Assembly: GCF_902832845.1 (NCBI RefSeq)
Contig: NZ_CADFDB010000008.1
Coordinates: forward strand, 335,333-399,332
From: Burkholderia metallica
GTDB lineage: Bacteria; Pseudomonadota; Gammaproteobacteria; Burkholderiales; Burkholderiaceae
Length of the DNA: 64,000 bases
Direction: 5' to 3'
Each line of letters opens with the position of its first letter. The first letter of the stretch is position 1. Both the position numbers and the translations under genes were made by a program. Of this stretch, positions 42,990-53,376 are shown piece by piece. Below the pieces are notes generated by a model. It worked only from the letters and a program-made list of their open reading frames with translations, did no database searches and had not been told where the DNA came from.

Positions 42990-43531
42990 GGGCTGCTCCG
43001 TTCCACGTCGAAACCGGACGGTTCGCATTGCCAGCTATCCTGGGCTTCGCGTCGCTGCGGCTGGAAGATCAGATCGGACAGGCCGGCGATGGCGAGCAGG
43101 CTGCCCGTCAGACTGACGATGGCCACGACGGTGGCCAGTGCCGACACGAACGCCCAACCCGAATGGAGTGCCGCGGCAGCGATGCCCAGGCTCAGCACGA
43201 GCACGCACGACGCCCACGCGAGCAGCGACAGGTTCCGCCGCTTTTGCGCGACCACGTCGTACGGCGCGATGGCAACGTTGCCGCTTCTGATCCACGCGAT
43301 CCGGCGACGGCCGCGATGCGCGAAGGTGCAGGCGCGCACCCGCATGCCGGGCTTCAGTTTCTCGATCTGCTTGAACGCTTCCGAGTCGACGTCGTCGGCC
43401 GTGACGAAGTAGCAGACGTTCTGCATCGTCAAACGGTATGGCGGGGCCTTCCTGACGTCGGCCTTGAATCGGACGAGGTTGGTATCGACGCGGTCGATCG
43501 TCGCGTCGATCAGCGTGGTGCGATTGGGCAT
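42986..43531 (-). CDS. hypothetical membrane protein (first of a pair)
   Basis: 181 residues from the ATG at 43531. The N-terminal 90 residues are beta-rich (LIDATIDRVDTNLVRFKADVRK, LKPGMRVRACTFAHRG), followed by two membrane helices near 110-132 and 135-160 and a polar tail. It shares architecture with the next gene on the minus strand. The pair may form a complex in the inner membrane. No known function or recognised domain. It is 167 bp downstream of the AraC gene on the same strand. Confidence 0.7.
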   Translation of the reverse strand: MPNRTTLIDATIDRVDTNLVRFKADVRKAPPYRLTMQNVCYFVTADDVDSEAFKQIEKLKPGMRVRACTFAHRGRRRIAWIRSGNVAIAPYDVVAQKRRNLSLLAWASCVLVLSLGIAAAALHSGWAFVSALATVVAIVSLTGSLLAIAGLSDLIFQPQRREAQDSWQCEPSGFDVERSSP

Positions 43532-43697
43532 GGGTCGGAGCGGGCGCCGGTTCGCGCGGCATCGTTTTGATGTGGCGCCCATCATACGCGAACGCTTTCG
43601 GCCGACCGTCCGGGTTTGCCGGGCGACGGGTCGTCCGGCGCGCGACGCCGAAATCCGCGCGTCGCTGCCGCCGCACCATGGCGCCGACGGCTCGGCG

Positions 43698-44780
43698 TCA
43701 TTCGCGCACCGGTGCTCGGGTCGTCGCCGACCCTGTCACGCCGGCCGCCGCTTCCCGATACGCACTTGGTGTCTGCCCGGCCCAGCGCCGGAACGCGCGC
43801 GTGAAATTCGCCGGGTCGGTGAATTGCAGCCGCTCGGCGATCGTCTTCAGGTCGAGATCCGATGCGGCGAGCAACTGCTTCGCGTCGCGAAACCGCGCTT
43901 CGTCGAGCAATTGCCGGTAGCTCGACCCGGCTTCCTCCAGACGCCGCCGCAGCGTGCGCGTCGATACGAGCAGCGCGTCGGCGAGCGTCTCCGGCCCGGG
44001 GTAATCGCCGGCTCCGCGCGCCAGCTCCGCACGCACGCGCTCGACCAGATCGCCGTCCTCCTGACGCACCTGCGCATACTCGCGCTCCACCTGCACCAGC
44101 GCCTGCCGGTGCGCGACTTCGTCGGCGAGCGGCAGCGGCCAGTCGAGCACGTCGCGCGCGATCCACAGCGCATTGGCCGCGCAGCCGAATTCGACCGGCG
44201 GCAACTGGTCGCGATAGCGCGCGAAATAGGGCGGCTCCGGCCATGCGAACCGCAGCGCGATCGGCGGCGACGCGCGCCCGGCCCATTGCGAGATGTTCTG
44301 CGCGAGCCCCGTCAGCACGAATTCGAACATCACGTGATGCTGCAGCACGGGGCTCGCCTGCACGCCGTGCAGTTCGAGCGTCGCGCCGCGTTCGTCTTCC
44401 GCATAAGTCAGCCGATATTGGCGGTTGCGCATCCGGAAGTAGCGCTGCGTGACGGTGAGCGCTTCGCGGATGTCCCGCGCGGTCAGCGTCGCGTAGCCGA
44501 GAAAGCCGTGTACGGTCGGCTTCAGCAGCAGCCCGAACGCGAGCCCGATGCCCGGATCGCCGCCGATCTCGATCGCATTGAGCACGAGCCGCCCCCATTG
44601 CGACGGCGCGACGCGCGCGTCCGGCTCGGCCAGCACCGCATCGCGCAGGCCCGTGCCGGCGCGCACGGCGGCCAGGTCGACACCGCGCGCGGCCAGCGCC
44701 TGCAGCAGCAGGCGCGTATAGGCGACCGGAATCGTCGGCCGGCGCAGCCCGAGGCGGTCCTTGGCGAGAGGGGAAGTCAT
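43698..44780 (-). CDS. AraC-family transcriptional regulator (OruR/FeaR-like arrangement)
   Basis: 360 residues from the ATG at 44780. The long N-terminal part (about 1-240) is the Arabinose_bd-type domain found in OruR/ArgR-like AraC proteins: PVAYTRLLLQALAARGVDL, then LTARDIREALTVTQRYFRMRN. The C-terminal pair of helix-turn-helix motifs reads LADALLVSTRTLRRRLEEAGSSYRQLLDEARFRDAKQLL and IAERLQFTDPANFTRAFRRWAGQTPSAYR. It is divergent from fadH across 102 bp and is likely to control it. Confidence 0.9.
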   Translation of the reverse strand: MTSPLAKDRLGLRRPTIPVAYTRLLLQALAARGVDLAAVRAGTGLRDAVLAEPDARVAPSQWGRLVLNAIEIGGDPGIGLAFGLLLKPTVHGFLGYATLTARDIREALTVTQRYFRMRNRQYRLTYAEDERGATLELHGVQASPVLQHHVMFEFVLTGLAQNISQWAGRASPPIALRFAWPEPPYFARYRDQLPPVEFGCAANALWIARDVLDWPLPLADEVAHRQALVQVEREYAQVRQEDGDLVERVRAELARGAGDYPGPETLADALLVSTRTLRRRLEEAGSSYRQLLDEARFRDAKQLLAASDLDLKTIAERLQFTDPANFTRAFRRWAGQTPSAYREAAAGVTGSATTRAPVRE

Positions 44781-44876
44781 GTCATCTTGGCCGAAAATGA
44801 CAAGCATTATGGCTGTTTGCCCCCTCACGTTCAAGGCGGCGCGCGCCTACGATGTCACGCATCGCCCCTTGGCTGA

Positions 44877-46916
<2,040 letters not shown>

Positions 46917-47129
46917 CGGCAGGGTGGCGGTTGCGTTCGCGACGAGGTTCGTCGCGTGACGGCGTGCAGCCGGTGCGACGATACACGTATTGCCCGCCGC
47001 TGGGCCGAAGGCGCGCGCAGGCGGGCGGTGCGGTGACCGTGCCGTGCGCCTTTGCGGGCCTCCGTGCGCCACTCCGCAACGAGGCGGCGCGAAACCGGCC
47101 AGCCGCGCACGACCGGTGCCCGGCGCCGC

Positions 47130-47534
47130 TCAGGCCGCTTCGGCCCGTTCTTCCTCTTCCGCTTCGAGCATCGCCTTGACGATCAGATAGACGGCCGGCA
47201 GGTCGTCGTCGTCGCGACGCCAGTCGACCGGTTCCTCGACGTCCGCGGCGACCAGCCGGCTGCCGCGCAGCCGGATGAAGGCATCGACGACGGTCGGATC
47301 GTTGCGGCTCAGGAAGCCGGCATTCGAGAACGCCAGATCCTCGACGTTCAGCAGCGCCTGCCAGCTCATCGTGCGGACGGCGGCCGGGTGGGTGCGGCGG
47401 CGCAGGCCGAGCGCCCGCTGAGCGGGGCCGCCGACGACACGCTGCAGATCGACGACCGCCCGCTGCGCGGCGCGCTCGAAGTGGACGGGATTGAAGCCGG
47501 GTTGCTCGGGATCGAATGCGGATGACTGGAACAT
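47130..47534 (-). CDS. hypothetical protein
   Basis: 134 residues with GAGG before the ATG. It is soluble and mainly helical, with an acidic C-terminal helix (IVKAMLEAEEEERAEAA) and the stretch MSWQALLNVEDLAFSNAGFLSRNDPTVVDAFIRLRGSRL in the middle. I do not recognise the family. It is isolated, between fadH and a LysR gene. The codon use is normal for the genome, so I take it as a real gene; function unknown. Confidence 0.55.
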   Translation of the reverse strand: MFQSSAFDPEQPGFNPVHFERAAQRAVVDLQRVVGGPAQRALGLRRRTHPAAVRTMSWQALLNVEDLAFSNAGFLSRNDPTVVDAFIRLRGSRLVAADVEEPVDWRRDDDDLPAVYLIVKAMLEAEEEERAEAA

Positions 47535-47747
47535 GGTCGCCTCACAAAAGTCCGTCCGTCTGTGGATGACGGAATTCGGGTCAAATGGTGCAAAAGAACT
47601 GTAAATATATACAGTGTTCGACGCGGTTTCAAGTCCCGGATGAAGAATCTTGGCCGCGCGGACGCGGCGGATGTCGGGGCGGCCGATGGAGGCCGGTAGG
47701 CGAGCGCTGCCCGCTCGCTGGCGTGCCGATTCCGTCGGCCGTGCCGC

Positions 47748-48641
47748 TTACACCGATTGCGCGATTGTCTCCCGCAGCCACCGATGCGCCGGATCGCGAT
47801 GCGCGCGCTCGTGCCACAGCATCGACATTTCATAACCGGGCACGTCGACCGGCGCTTCCACGACACGCAGCGCGGGCACATCGCGCACCAGCCGCTCGGG
47901 CACCATCGCGACGAGATCGGTGCTGGCGACGGCCGACATCACGAACAGGAAATGCGGGACGGACAGCACGACGCGCCGCACGGCCCCCGCTTTCGCGAGC
48001 ACTTCGTCCGTCACGCCGAAGAAGCCGCCGCCGTCGGGCGACACGATCACGTGTTCGAGCGTGCCGAACTGCGCGAGCGTGGGGCGCCGCTTGAGCTTCG
48101 GATGGCCGGCGCGGCCGATGAGCACGTATCGCTCGACGAACAGCGGCAGGCGCCGCATGCCCGGCGGCGAACCCTCGGTCGTATGGAAGGCCAGATCGAT
48201 ACCGTTTCGTTCGGCATCCTGCTCGATGCGCGGCGGCACGAGTTCGACGACGGCGAGCCGCGTACCGGGCGCGGCCGACCGCAGCGCATTCAGCGCGGGC
48301 AGCACGATCGTCGATTCGCCGTAGTCGGTCGCGGCCACCCGCCATGTGTTCGTCGCGGTCGCGGGATCGAACGGCGTGGCCGGAATCACCGCGCGTTCGA
48401 CGGCTTCGAGCGCGTCCCGCAACGGCTCGCGCAGCGCTTCCGCGCGTGCGGTCGGCCGCATCCCGCGCGGCCCCGGCAGCAACAGGGGATCGCCGAACAG
48501 GTCGCGCAGTTTCTGCAACTGCACGCTGACCGACGGCTGCGACATGTTCAGCTTCTCGGCCGCGCGTGTGACGTTGTGCTCGGCGAGCAGCACGTCCAGC
48601 GTGACCAGCAGGTTCAGATCGAGTCGCCTGAGATTATTCAT
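47748..48641 (-). CDS. LysR-family transcriptional regulator (NodD-like)
   Basis: 297 residues. The helix-turn-helix is LDLNLLVTLDVLLAEHNVTRAAEKLNMSQPSVSVQLQKLRDLFGDPLLLPGPRGMRPT, as in the NodD/NahR/LinR branch. The effector domain follows. It is divergent from the flavoprotein gene at 48728, with an inverted repeat next to its own start (48646-48665), so it very likely controls that gene. Confidence 0.92.
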   Translation of the reverse strand: MNNLRRLDLNLLVTLDVLLAEHNVTRAAEKLNMSQPSVSVQLQKLRDLFGDPLLLPGPRGMRPTARAEALREPLRDALEAVERAVIPATPFDPATATNTWRVAATDYGESTIVLPALNALRSAAPGTRLAVVELVPPRIEQDAERNGIDLAFHTTEGSPPGMRRLPLFVERYVLIGRAGHPKLKRRPTLAQFGTLEHVIVSPDGGGFFGVTDEVLAKAGAVRRVVLSVPHFLFVMSAVASTDLVAMVPERLVRDVPALRVVEAPVDVPGYEMSMLWHERAHRDPAHRWLRETIAQSV

Positions 48642-48645
48642 CGCT

Positions 48646-48665
48646 ATACCTGGAATATCAGGAAT
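48646..48665. promoter_or_regulatory. candidate LysR binding site
   Basis: ATACCTG-N6-CAGGAAT, an inverted repeat with one mismatch, five bases upstream of the lysR start codon and in front of the divergent flavoprotein gene. Typical for a LysR autoregulation site, but not shown. Confidence 0.5.
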
Positions 48666-48727
48666 TCATTTCAAATATACCTTTGACCGCGGCATCCTGC
48701 AGTCATTCAATCGACGGAGTGACGAAC

Positions 48728-49513
48728 ATGAACGTGCTGATCGTGTATGCCCATCCCGAACCGCGTTCGCTGAACGGCGCGCTGCGCGACTATGCCGTCG
48801 CGCATCTCGAAGCGGCCGGCCACGCGGTGCAGGTGACCGACCTGTATGCGATGAACTGGAAGGCCGCGTTCGATGCGGGCGACGTGACCGATCGCGCGCC
48901 CGATGCGCGCTTCGATCCCGCGCTCGATTCGAAGCGTGCATTCGAGACGGGCACGCAGCGCGACGATATCGCGCGCGAGCAGGCCAAGCTGAAGTGGGCC
49001 GACGCGGTGATCCTGCAGTTTCCGCTGTGGTGGTTCTCGATGCCGGCGATCATGAAGGGCTGGGTCGAGCGCGTATATGCGTACGGTTTCGCATACGGCG
49101 TCGGCGAGCATTCCGACAGCCACTGGGGCGACCGTTACGGCGAGGGATCGCTGGCGGGCAAGCGCGCGATGGTGATCGTGACGACCGGCGGCTGGGAATC
49201 GCACTACAGCCCGCGCGGCATCAACGGGCCGATCGACGACGTGCTGTTTCCGATTCAGCACGGGATTCTCTATTACCCGGGTTTCGACGTGCTGCCGCCG
49301 TTCGTGATCTATCAGACGCACCGGATGGACGAAGCGCGTTTCGCCGAAACGCGTGCGGCGCTCGGCAAGCGTCTGGACGCACTGGAGACGACGCCGCCGA
49401 TTCCGTTCCGGCGGCAGAATGCCGGCGATTACGAGATTCCGGCGCTGACGCTGAAGCCGGAGATCGCGCCGGGAGCGGTGGGGTTCGCCGCGCATCTTGC
49501 GCTCGAGCAGTGA
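48728..49513 (+). CDS. NAD(P)H:quinone oxidoreductase-like flavoprotein (flavodoxin_2)
   Basis: 261 residues from the ATG at 48728. The flavin-binding start is VLIVYAHPEPRSLNGALRDYAV; the core is WADAVILQFPLWWFSMPAIMKGWVERVYAYGFAYG, then VIVTTGGWESHYSPRG and GILYYPGFDVLPPFVIY. These are the marks of the NQO1/KefF family, which reduces quinones or nitro groups with two electrons. It is divergent from the LysR gene, an arrangement common for stress-inducible quinone reductases. It converges with tssE. Confidence 0.92.
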   Translation: MNVLIVYAHPEPRSLNGALRDYAVAHLEAAGHAVQVTDLYAMNWKAAFDAGDVTDRAPDARFDPALDSKRAFETGTQRDDIAREQAKLKWADAVILQFPLWWFSMPAIMKGWVERVYAYGFAYGVGEHSDSHWGDRYGEGSLAGKRAMVIVTTGGWESHYSPRGINGPIDDVLFPIQHGILYYPGFDVLPPFVIYQTHRMDEARFAETRAALGKRLDALETTPPIPFRRQNAGDYEIPALTLKPEIAPGAVGFAAHLALEQ

Positions 49514-49526
49514 CGGCGCGAGCTCG

Positions 49527-49946
49527 TCACGGGTCGATGCGTCGTTCGACGCGCAGGCGGCCCGGCGGCTCGAAGTAGGTGCCGAAGCGCACGAGCCCTG
49601 CGTTCTTGAGATGGCAGGTCATCTCGAAGCTGACCAGGATGCCGGGATCGCGATTGTCGACGATCCCGACGTCGATCGCGCGAATACGCGGCTCGTACTT
49701 CAGCAACGTTGCTTCCATCTGCTGCTTGAGCAAATGCGCCGACGCGGGGAGTGCCTTGTAGATGTTCGTCAGGTCGGGCAGCCCGTAGTCGGGCAGGTGC
49801 TTGAGCGCGCCTGCCCGCGTATTGAGAATGCGGCGCACGTTCTGCTGCACGCTCAGGCATTCGAGCGTGCGGTCGTCGTAAGCGCCGATCGGCTCGCCGC
49901 CGATCTGGCCGAGCAGCATGTCGTAGAGCGACGGGCCGGCGGTCAT
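49527..49946 (-). CDS. tssE: type VI secretion baseplate protein TssE (gp25-like)
   Basis: 139 residues from the ATG at 49946, overlapping the ClpV stop by four bases. It has the gp25-like fold: SLYDMLLGQIGGEP near the start, LSVQQNVRRILNTRAGALKHLPDYGLPDL, and PRIRAIDVGIVDNRDPGILVSFEMTCHLKN. It is part of the baseplate that nucleates sheath assembly. It is the last gene of the minus-strand operon. The longer open frame in this phase is the ClpV shadow. Confidence 0.92.
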   Translation of the reverse strand: MTAGPSLYDMLLGQIGGEPIGAYDDRTLECLSVQQNVRRILNTRAGALKHLPDYGLPDLTNIYKALPASAHLLKQQMEATLLKYEPRIRAIDVGIVDNRDPGILVSFEMTCHLKNAGLVRFGTYFEPPGRLRVERRIDP

Positions 49947-52657
49947 CGGTCGTTCCGTTGCGTCGTGCCGGCATCGCCGGCCGTCGGCGCATCGACGAAG
50001 TCGATCGTCAACGATCCTTCGGTGGTGACCGACAACAGGATTTGCCGCGGCGTGATACCCGCTGCCATCCTGGCGAGCAGTTCGCGCGAGACGGCCGGCA
50101 GCACGCGCCGGTTCAGGAAAGCGTCGACGCTGCGTGCGCCGGACTCGCGCGATACGCAGTGCCGCGCGATCGATTCGATCAGGCCGTCCGCGCACGTCAG
50201 AGTCACCGCGTGTTGCCGATGGAGACGTTCGGCGATCTTGTCGAGCTTGAGCCGCACGATCGAGGCGAGCGCAGCGGCATCGAGCTGCCGATAGACGAGT
50301 GTCTGAAAGCGTGCGAGCAGGGCGGGCTGGAAGTGCGCGACCAACTGCGAATGCACGGCTTCGCGTAGCGCTTCGTGCGTGATTGCCGGATCCTCGGCCG
50401 TTGCATCGTCGATTTGCGCGCTGCCGAGATTGGATGTCATCACGATCACGCAGTGGCGGAAATCGATTTCGCGCCCCTCGCCGTCGCGCATCGTGCCGCG
50501 GTCGAACACCTGATAGAAAATGTCGAGCACGTCGCGGTGCGCTTTCTCCACTTCGTCCAGCAGCACGACGCTGTACGGACGCTGGCGCACGGCTTCGGTC
50601 AGGACGCCGCCGCGCCCGTAACCGACGTAGCCGGGCGGCGAGCCCTTGAGCTGCGACACCGTATGCGCCTCTTGGTACTCGGACAGGTTGATCGTCGTCA
50701 GCGCGGCTTCGCCGCCGAACAGCAGGTCGGCGAGCGCCAGCGCGGTTTCGGTCTTGCCCACGCCGGACGGCCCGGTGAGCAGGAACACGCCGAGCGGTGC
50801 GTGTTCGCTCTTCAGGCCGGCCTTCGCGGTGCGCAGGCTTTCCGCCAGCGCGCCGATCGCATCGTCCTGTGCGACCACGCGCGCGGCGAGCATCGCTTCG
50901 AGCGCGAGCAGGCTGCGCAGTTCGTCGTCGACGAGATTGCCGACCGGCACACCGGTCCATTCCGCGACGACGCGTGCGATGGCTTGCGCATCGACGTCGG
51001 CGGCGATCATCGGCGACTTGCCCTGAACTTCCGATAGCGCATCGATGGCGTCGGAAAGGGCCGCCGGATCGGGCGCAGTGACGGCCGCGCCGCGAAGCTT
51101 GCGCAACACGTCGACGCGTTCGCGTTCCCTAGCGTACTGGTCGAGCAGCGTGTCCGCGGTGTCGCGTACGGCGTCGAGTTCCGTGTCGATCGTCGCGCGT
51201 CGTCCGGCAACGTCGCCGATCCCGGCGCGGGAATCCGCATCGAGCGCGGCGCGTTCCAGTTCGAGTGCCGCCAGTGTCGCGCGTGTCTGCTGCAATTCCA
51301 CCGGTGGCACGTCGAGCGCCATGCGCGCGCGCGCGGCGGCCGTGTCGAGCAGATCGACGGCCTTGTCCGGCAGTTGCCGGGCCGGAATGTAGCGGCGCGA
51401 CAGCCGCACGGCCGCGACGATCGCGTCGTCGCGAATGTGGACGTCGTGATGCTGCGCATAGCGGCTTGCGAGCCCGCGCAGCATCAGGCACGCCGTGTCG
51501 TCGTCGGGCTCGTCGACCTTGATGACCTGGAAGCGTCGTTCGAGCGCCGCGTCGCGTTCGAAGTATTCGTTGTACTCGGCCCACGTCGTCGCCGCGATCG
51601 TGCGCAACTCGCCGCGCGCGAGCGCCGGCTTGAGCAGGTTGGCCGCGTCGGCGCCGCCGGCCGCGTTGCCCGCGCCGATCAGCGTGTGCGCTTCGTCGAT
51701 GAACAGCAGAATGGGTGTCGCCGAGTTCCGCACTTCGTCGATCACGTTCTTCAGCCGCTGCTCGAATTCGCCTTTGACGCCGGCCCCGGCTTGAAGCAAG
51801 CCGAGATCGAGCGTCAGGATGCGCGTGTCGCGAATCGTCTCCGGCACGCTGCCTTCGATCACGCGCAGCGCGAGCCCTTCGACGAGCGCGGTCTTGCCGA
51901 CGCCCGGCTCGCCGACCAGGATCGGGTTGTTCTTGCGGCGGCGCGCCAGCACGTCGATCATCTGCCGGATCTCCCGGTCGCGCCCGAACACTGGGTCGAT
52001 CTCGCCACGGCGGGCCTTCTCGGTCAGGTCGAGTGCGAAGCGCGCGAGTGCGTCGTCGTCGGTGGTGCGAGACGGTGCCGGTGGCGCGTGACGATCGATG
52101 GACGCCGCCGTCGCAACGTTGCCGGACTGATCGGCGGTGGGCGACGTCGGCGGCTGCAACGTCATGCCGTCGGACGCGTTCTCGGATGAACGTCGCCCGA
52201 TCCGGGGCAGCACGCGCCGGATCTGCGCGCTCGAAACCGACAACAGCGGCCACGCACGCTGCGTGCGCAACACGTGTGGCGCGTCGACGATCGCCTGCAG
52301 CAGATGGCCCGAGCGAATGGTGCCGTCGGAATCGTCCGACATCGCATGCGTCCACGCATCCTCGATCACCGTGGCGAGCTGCCGCGACAGCGCCGGCATG
52401 CCGCGCAGCGTGCGCGGCATGCGGTCGATCACGTCGATCAACGCATCCCACACCGCGTTGATATCGAGACCGTAGTGGCGCAGGATCGCCGGAATGTCGC
52501 CGTCGTCCGCTTCGATCAGTTTCAGCACCCAGTGCTCGACCGCGATTTCGTCGGCGAGCCGGGTCTGGCACAGGCTCGCGGCGGCTTCGAGAGCGCGCGC
52601 GCAATGGGGATTGAGGCGGCGAATGAGATGGGAGGCGTCCCGGAGAGGCGGCGTCAT
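49943..52657 (-). CDS. clpV: type VI secretion sheath-recycling ATPase ClpV/TssH
   Basis: 904 residues, normal for TssH. The N-domain begins HLIRRLNPHCARALEAAASLCQTRLADEIAVEHWVLKLIE. AAA-1 has Walker A GEPGVGKTALVEG and Walker B LLFIDEAHTLIGAG; AAA-2 has Walker A GPSGVGKTETALALADLLFGG and Walker B VVLLDEVEKAHRD. It dismantles the contracted TssB-TssC sheath for reuse. It is upstream of tssE and downstream of hcp, from which it is separated by 139 bp. Confidence 0.95.
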   Translation of the reverse strand: MTPPLRDASHLIRRLNPHCARALEAAASLCQTRLADEIAVEHWVLKLIEADDGDIPAILRHYGLDINAVWDALIDVIDRMPRTLRGMPALSRQLATVIEDAWTHAMSDDSDGTIRSGHLLQAIVDAPHVLRTQRAWPLLSVSSAQIRRVLPRIGRRSSENASDGMTLQPPTSPTADQSGNVATAASIDRHAPPAPSRTTDDDALARFALDLTEKARRGEIDPVFGRDREIRQMIDVLARRRKNNPILVGEPGVGKTALVEGLALRVIEGSVPETIRDTRILTLDLGLLQAGAGVKGEFEQRLKNVIDEVRNSATPILLFIDEAHTLIGAGNAAGGADAANLLKPALARGELRTIAATTWAEYNEYFERDAALERRFQVIKVDEPDDDTACLMLRGLASRYAQHHDVHIRDDAIVAAVRLSRRYIPARQLPDKAVDLLDTAAARARMALDVPPVELQQTRATLAALELERAALDADSRAGIGDVAGRRATIDTELDAVRDTADTLLDQYARERERVDVLRKLRGAAVTAPDPAALSDAIDALSEVQGKSPMIAADVDAQAIARVVAEWTGVPVGNLVDDELRSLLALEAMLAARVVAQDDAIGALAESLRTAKAGLKSEHAPLGVFLLTGPSGVGKTETALALADLLFGGEAALTTINLSEYQEAHTVSQLKGSPPGYVGYGRGGVLTEAVRQRPYSVVLLDEVEKAHRDVLDIFYQVFDRGTMRDGEGREIDFRHCVIVMTSNLGSAQIDDATAEDPAITHEALREAVHSQLVAHFQPALLARFQTLVYRQLDAAALASIVRLKLDKIAERLHRQHAVTLTCADGLIESIARHCVSRESGARSVDAFLNRRVLPAVSRELLARMAAGITPRQILLSVTTEGSLTIDFVDAPTAGDAGTTQRNDR

Positions 52658-52796
52658 GTCGATATCGGATCAGGAGGGGAGGCGGGCGTGCATTCGTCGA
52701 CGCCCATGCGAACCGACGGGCGCGACTGCGAATCGGCGACCGGCGCAGCGGCACCCGGCGCGCGGGCGCGCCGGATTCCGCCCGTCGGTCAGCGCG

Positions 52797-53282
52797 TCAG
52801 GAACGTTCGTTCCACGTGTCCTTGTGGATGATGTTGCCGTCCTTGTACGACCACGTGATCGTCTCGTAGCGCAGTTCGACGTCTTCGAGATGGTTGTGTT
52901 TCTCGTAGGCGGGGTTCTTGATGTCGAGCATTTTCGGTTTCACGGCGACGATCTTCACGTTGTCGAGCTTCGTGTTGAAATACTCCTTCTCCTTGCCCGC
53001 GTCGTCGATCTTGTACCACTTGATCTCGACCGACTTCAGCGTCTGGCCGCTCGTCACGGCCTTGTACAGATACGGCGTCGACGCGTCCGTCTCCTTCGTC
53101 AGCGTGATCGGCTTGTGCACGCGTGTACCGGTGAGCTTTCCCGTATTGCCGTCGGTCGGAATGTGCACGTCGTGGTCGAACGCGACCAGTTCGACGCTGC
53201 CTTCGCGATCCTGGACGGTCACCGAACCCTTGATGTCCGCACCGCCGTCGTCCTTGAGCCACATGTAGGCCGGAATTGCCAT
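52797..53282 (-). CDS. hcp: type VI secretion inner-tube protein Hcp
   Basis: 161 residues from the ATG at 53282 with AAGGAG upstream; the longer frame extension is spurious. It begins MAIPAYMWLKDDGGADIKGSVTV and has EGSVELVAFDHDVHIPTDGNTGKLTGTRVHKPITLTKETDAS, the standard Hcp beta-barrel, and ends KDGNIIHKDTWNER. Hcp rings stack into the tube that is fired by the sheath. It lies in the middle of the minus-strand operon, which is a common position. Confidence 0.95.
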   Translation of the reverse strand: MAIPAYMWLKDDGGADIKGSVTVQDREGSVELVAFDHDVHIPTDGNTGKLTGTRVHKPITLTKETDASTPYLYKAVTSGQTLKSVEIKWYKIDDAGKEKEYFNTKLDNVKIVAVKPKMLDIKNPAYEKHNHLEDVELRYETITWSYKDGNIIHKDTWNERS

Positions 53283-53376
53283 TTGTTCACTCCTTCTTCT
53301 TCGTACTGCGAATCGCCGGAACCGGATTCCGGCGCTGACAAACCCGGGACGGATGCCCCGGGAACCCAAACGTGTA

